A stretch of DNA of 41,397 bases, from positions 1 to 41,397 of the forward strand of contig JACPVA010000068.1 of NCBI GenBank assembly GCA_016191995.1, written 5' to 3'. Under the pieces are notes generated by a model that saw only the letters and a list, made by a program, of their open reading frames with translations, was not told where the DNA came from and did not search any database. Source of the stretch: Burkholderiales bacterium (GTDB lineage Bacteria; Pseudomonadota; Gammaproteobacteria; Burkholderiales; Burkholderiaceae_C). Position numbers and translations under genes: made by a program. This document shows, piece after piece, positions 39,261 to 41,397 of the stretch; the first letter of the stretch is position 1; each line of letters starts with the position of its first letter.

Positions 39261-40250
39261 ATGATGCACGCGATCGAGATCAGCGCCCCCGGCGGGCCGG
39301 AGGTGCTGCGCCAGACGCAGCGCCCGCGGCCGCAGCCGGCCGCGGGCGAGCTGCTGATCCGTGTCGCCGCCAGCGGCGTCAACCGGCCCGACGTGCTGCA
39401 GCGCAAGGGCCTGTATCCGCCACTACCCGGTGCGTCCGATATCCCGGGGCTCGAGCTCGCCGGCACGGTCGTCGAGGGCGCGCCCGAGGATCTGGCGGCC
39501 GCCGGGGTCGGGCTTGGCGATCGTGTCTGCGCGCTGGTGGCCGGCGGCGGATATGCGCAGTGGTGCAGCGCGCCCGCCGGGCAGGTGCTGCCGGTGCCGC
39601 AAGGCCTGTCGGACATCGAGGCCGCGAGCCTGCCCGAGACCTTCTTCACCGTCTGGCAGAACGTGTTCGAGATCGCCGCCTTGCAGTCCGGCGAGTGGCT
39701 GCTGGTGCACGGTGGGACGAGCGGCATCGGCGTGACCGCGATCCAGCTCGCGAAGGCGCGCGGCGCGCATGTCGTCGCCACCGCCGGCAGCGCCGACAAG
39801 TGCGCCGCCTGCGTGGCGCTCGGCGCCGAGGTCGCCATCGACTACCGGCAGCAGGACTTCGTGCACGAGGCGCTGGCGGCCACCGGCGGGCGCGGGGTGG
39901 ACGTCGTGCTCGACATGGTCGCCGGCGACTATGTCGCGCGCGAGCTGCGCTGCCTGGCCGACGACGGCCGGCTCGCGATCATCGCGGTGCAGGGCGGCAC
40001 CAGGAGCGAGATCGACGCCGGCATCGTGCTGCGCAAGCGGCTCGCGATCACCGGCTCGACGCTGCGCGCGCGCCCGCTCGCGTACAAGGCGGCGCTGGCG
40101 CGCGCGCTGCGCGCGCAGGTGTGGCCGCTGCTGGAGGCCGGCGTCGTGCGGCCGGTGGTCCATCGCGCGCTGCCGGCGGCCGAGGCGGCCGCCGCGCACG
40201 CGCTGATGGAGTCCGGCACGCATGTCGGCAAGATCGTCCTGACCTGGTGA
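39261..40250 (+). CDS. NAD(P)H quinone oxidoreductase, zinc-less MDR family (PIG3 type)
   Basis: A 329-residue medium-chain dehydrogenase/reductase without catalytic zinc ligands. It starts at ATGATG (second ATG equally possible). The N-terminal GroES-like domain has [20 protein letters not shown], typical of the PIG3/quinone reductase branch. The Rossmann domain has [19 protein letters not shown] with the NADPH-binding GxSGxG-like glycines. It is placed between pnp and tpiA as in many Burkholderiales. Substrate range (quinones) is by family only. Confidence 0.88.
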   Translation: MMHAIEISAPGGPEVLRQTQRPRPQPAAGELLIRVAASGVNRPDVLQRKGLYPPLPGASDIPGLELAGTVVEGAPEDLAAAGVGLGDRVCALVAGGGYAQWCSAPAGQVLPVPQGLSDIEAASLPETFFTVWQNVFEIAALQSGEWLLVHGGTSGIGVTAIQLAKARGAHVVATAGSADKCAACVALGAEVAIDYRQQDFVHEALAATGGRGVDVVLDMVAGDYVARELRCLADDGRLAIIAVQGGTRSEIDAGIVLRKRLAITGSTLRARPLAYKAALARALRAQVWPLLEAGVVRPVVHRALPAAEAAAAHALMESGTHVGKIVLTW

Positions 40251-40263
40251 GAGGGTGAAGCCC

Positions 40264-41004
40264 ATGCGCAACAAGCTCGTCGTCGGCAACTGGAAGATGC
40301 ACGGCAGCCGGCCGGCGAATGCCGAGCTGCTCGCCGGCATCCTGGCGGCGCGGCCGTACGCGGCCGAGGTCGCCGTGTGCGTGCCCTTCCCCTACCTGGG
40401 CGAGACCGCGGCGGCGCTGGCCGCGAGCGATATCCGCTGGGGTGCGCAGGACTGCTCGGCGCACGAGCAGGGGGCCTACACCGGCGAGGTGTCGGCGGCG
40501 ATGCTGGCCGAATGGGGCTGCCGCTATGCGATCGTCGGCCACTCCGAGCGCCGCGCCTACCACGCCGAGGGCGACGCGCTCGTCGCCGACAAGGCCAGGG
40601 CGGCGCTGGCGAACGGCCTGACGCCGATCGTCTGCGTCGGCGAGACGCTGGCCGAGCGCGACGCCGGCCGCACCGAGGAGGTCGTCGCGCGCCAGCTCGC
40701 GGCCGCGATCGACAAGCTCGGCGAGCGCGTGGCCGAGATCGTCGTCGCCTACGAGCCGGTGTGGGCGATCGGTACCGGCCGCACCGCCACGCCGGCGCAG
40801 GCGCAGCAGGTGCACCGGCTGCTGCGCGCGCAGCTGCGGGCCGCCAGCGGGCTAGGCGATCGCGTGCGCATCCTCTACGGCGGCAGCGTCAAGCCCGACA
40901 ACGCGGCCGAGCTGTTCGGCCAGCCCGATATCGACGGCGGCCTGATCGGAGGCGCCTCGCTGAAGGCGGCCGACTTCGTCGCCATCTGCCGCGCCGCCGG
41001 CTGA
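40264..41004 (+). CDS. tpiA: Triosephosphate isomerase
   Basis: Interconverts dihydroxyacetone phosphate and glyceraldehyde 3-phosphate in glycolysis. From the ATG of [15 protein letters not shown] it has 246 residues, with GAGGG eight bases upstream; a GTG at 40255 would add three residues. Catalytic residues are Lys11 in GNWKMHG, His in AIVGHSERR and Glu in [13 protein letters not shown]. The phosphate-binding ends [11 protein letters not shown] and [10 protein letters not shown] are complete. It follows the oxidoreductase by 13 bases. Confidence 0.96.
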   Translation: MRNKLVVGNWKMHGSRPANAELLAGILAARPYAAEVAVCVPFPYLGETAAALAASDIRWGAQDCSAHEQGAYTGEVSAAMLAEWGCRYAIVGHSERRAYHAEGDALVADKARAALANGLTPIVCVGETLAERDAGRTEEVVARQLAAAIDKLGERVAEIVVAYEPVWAIGTGRTATPAQAQQVHRLLRAQLRAASGLGDRVRILYGGSVKPDNAAELFGQPDIDGGLIGGASLKAADFVAICRAAG

Positions 41005-41051
41005 AGCCGTAAGCGCGCGAACCCCGAGATCGAACCCGGAGCCTTCTTCCC

Positions 41052-41397
41052 ATGCAAGTCTGGATGACCCTCGTGCTGGTGCTGCAGCTGCTGTCGGCGC
41101 TGGCGATGATCGGCCTCGTGCTGGTGCAGCACGGCAAGGGCGCCGACATGGGCGCGAGCTTCGGCGGCGGTGCCTCGGGCAGCCTGTTCGGCGCCACCGG
41201 CAGCGCCAACTTCCTGTCGCGCTCGACGGCCGTCTGCGCCACCGTCTTCTTCATCGCCACGCTCGCGCTGGCCTTCATGGCCGGCAACCGCCCGGCACCC
41301 GCCGCCGGCGGCAGCGTGCTCGACCAGGCGGTGCCGGCCGCCGCCGAGCCCGCGCCGGCCGCGATCCCCGGCGCGGCGCCGGCTGCGCCTGCGGCGG
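41052..41397 (+). CDS. secG: Preprotein translocase subunit SecG (3' end outside window)
   Basis: An inner-membrane subunit of the SecYEG channel. The ATG begins MQVWMTLVLVLQLLSALAMI, the first transmembrane helix, followed by VLVQHGKGADMGASFGGGAS and SLFGATGSANFLSRST, the conserved SecG loop. A second helix is AVCATVFFIATLALAFMAG. The tail is Ala/Pro-rich and still open at the window end after 115 codons. In related genomes a tRNA-Leu and the nuo operon usually follow. Confidence 0.92.
   Translation, partial: MQVWMTLVLVLQLLSALAMIGLVLVQHGKGADMGASFGGGASGSLFGATGSANFLSRSTAVCATVFFIATLALAFMAGNRPAPAAGGSVLDQAVPAAAEPAPAAIPGAAPAAPAA

Noticed and set aside
36717..39269. 850-codon minus-strand frame opposite pnp
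   Set aside because: Antisense shadow of pnp with no recognisable domain.

Overview
The window is very GC-rich chromosomal DNA with the gene order of a betaproteobacterium of the order Burkholderiales. The diagnostic blocks are dapC-dapD-pilU-dapE-prmB, uvrB-LMW phosphatase-iscR, and rpsO-pnp-quinone reductase-tpiA-secG. The intracellular PHB depolymerase fits a polymer-storing relative of the Rubrivivax/Leptothrix/Sphaerotilaceae group; the genus is an inference. No tRNA, rRNA, CRISPR array, integrase or transposase was seen.

Layout. 1-3.6 kb (minus): a truncated RavA-like MoxR ATPase, a DUF364 protein, two small hypothetical genes that look like tandem paralogues, and a helix-hairpin-helix (Cdd1-like) gene whose start overlaps the stop of lexA. 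lexA is divergent from an asparaginase gene, with a LexA-box-like sequence between them. 5.36-17.13 kb (minus): a tightly packed six-gene unit, transcribed in the order ribbon-helix-helix regulator, DUF499 ATPase, DUF3780 protein, AlbA/Schlafen-type ATP-binding protein, DUF1156 DNA methyltransferase, PLD-SNF2 helicase. This is a phage-defence island, closest in content to the helicase-methylase-ATPase ('Hma'-like) loci. It is less GC-rich than its flanks, and most of the methyltransferase gene is lower still (45-55% GC in sampled 60-base lines), so the island looks acquired and internally mosaic.

17.4-29.6 kb (minus): ABC-F ATPase yheS, prmB, the lysine/diaminopimelate genes dapE, dapD and dapC with pilU between them, the division genes zapA and a zapB-like gene, nth, rsxB-like ferredoxin, phaZ (with a PhaR-operator-like inverted repeat) and an aspartate/aromatic aminotransferase followed by a terminator. 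29.7-41.4 kb (plus): uvrB, LMW phosphatase, iscR behind an IscR type 1 site, iscA, tsaD, an aminotransferase, rpsO, pnp, quinone oxidoreductase, tpiA and the start of secG. The usual iscS, iscU, hscBA and fdx genes are absent between iscR and tsaD.

The strongest observations are: the six-gene defence unit with an AlbA/ATPase protein in the middle; a palindromic repeat apparently inserted just after the DUF3780 start codon, adding about 40 residues; 21-bp in-frame tandem repeats in the AlbA gene; the low-GC core of the methyltransferase; the lexA-HhH overlap; the reduced isc locus; and structured leaders before rpsO and pnp.
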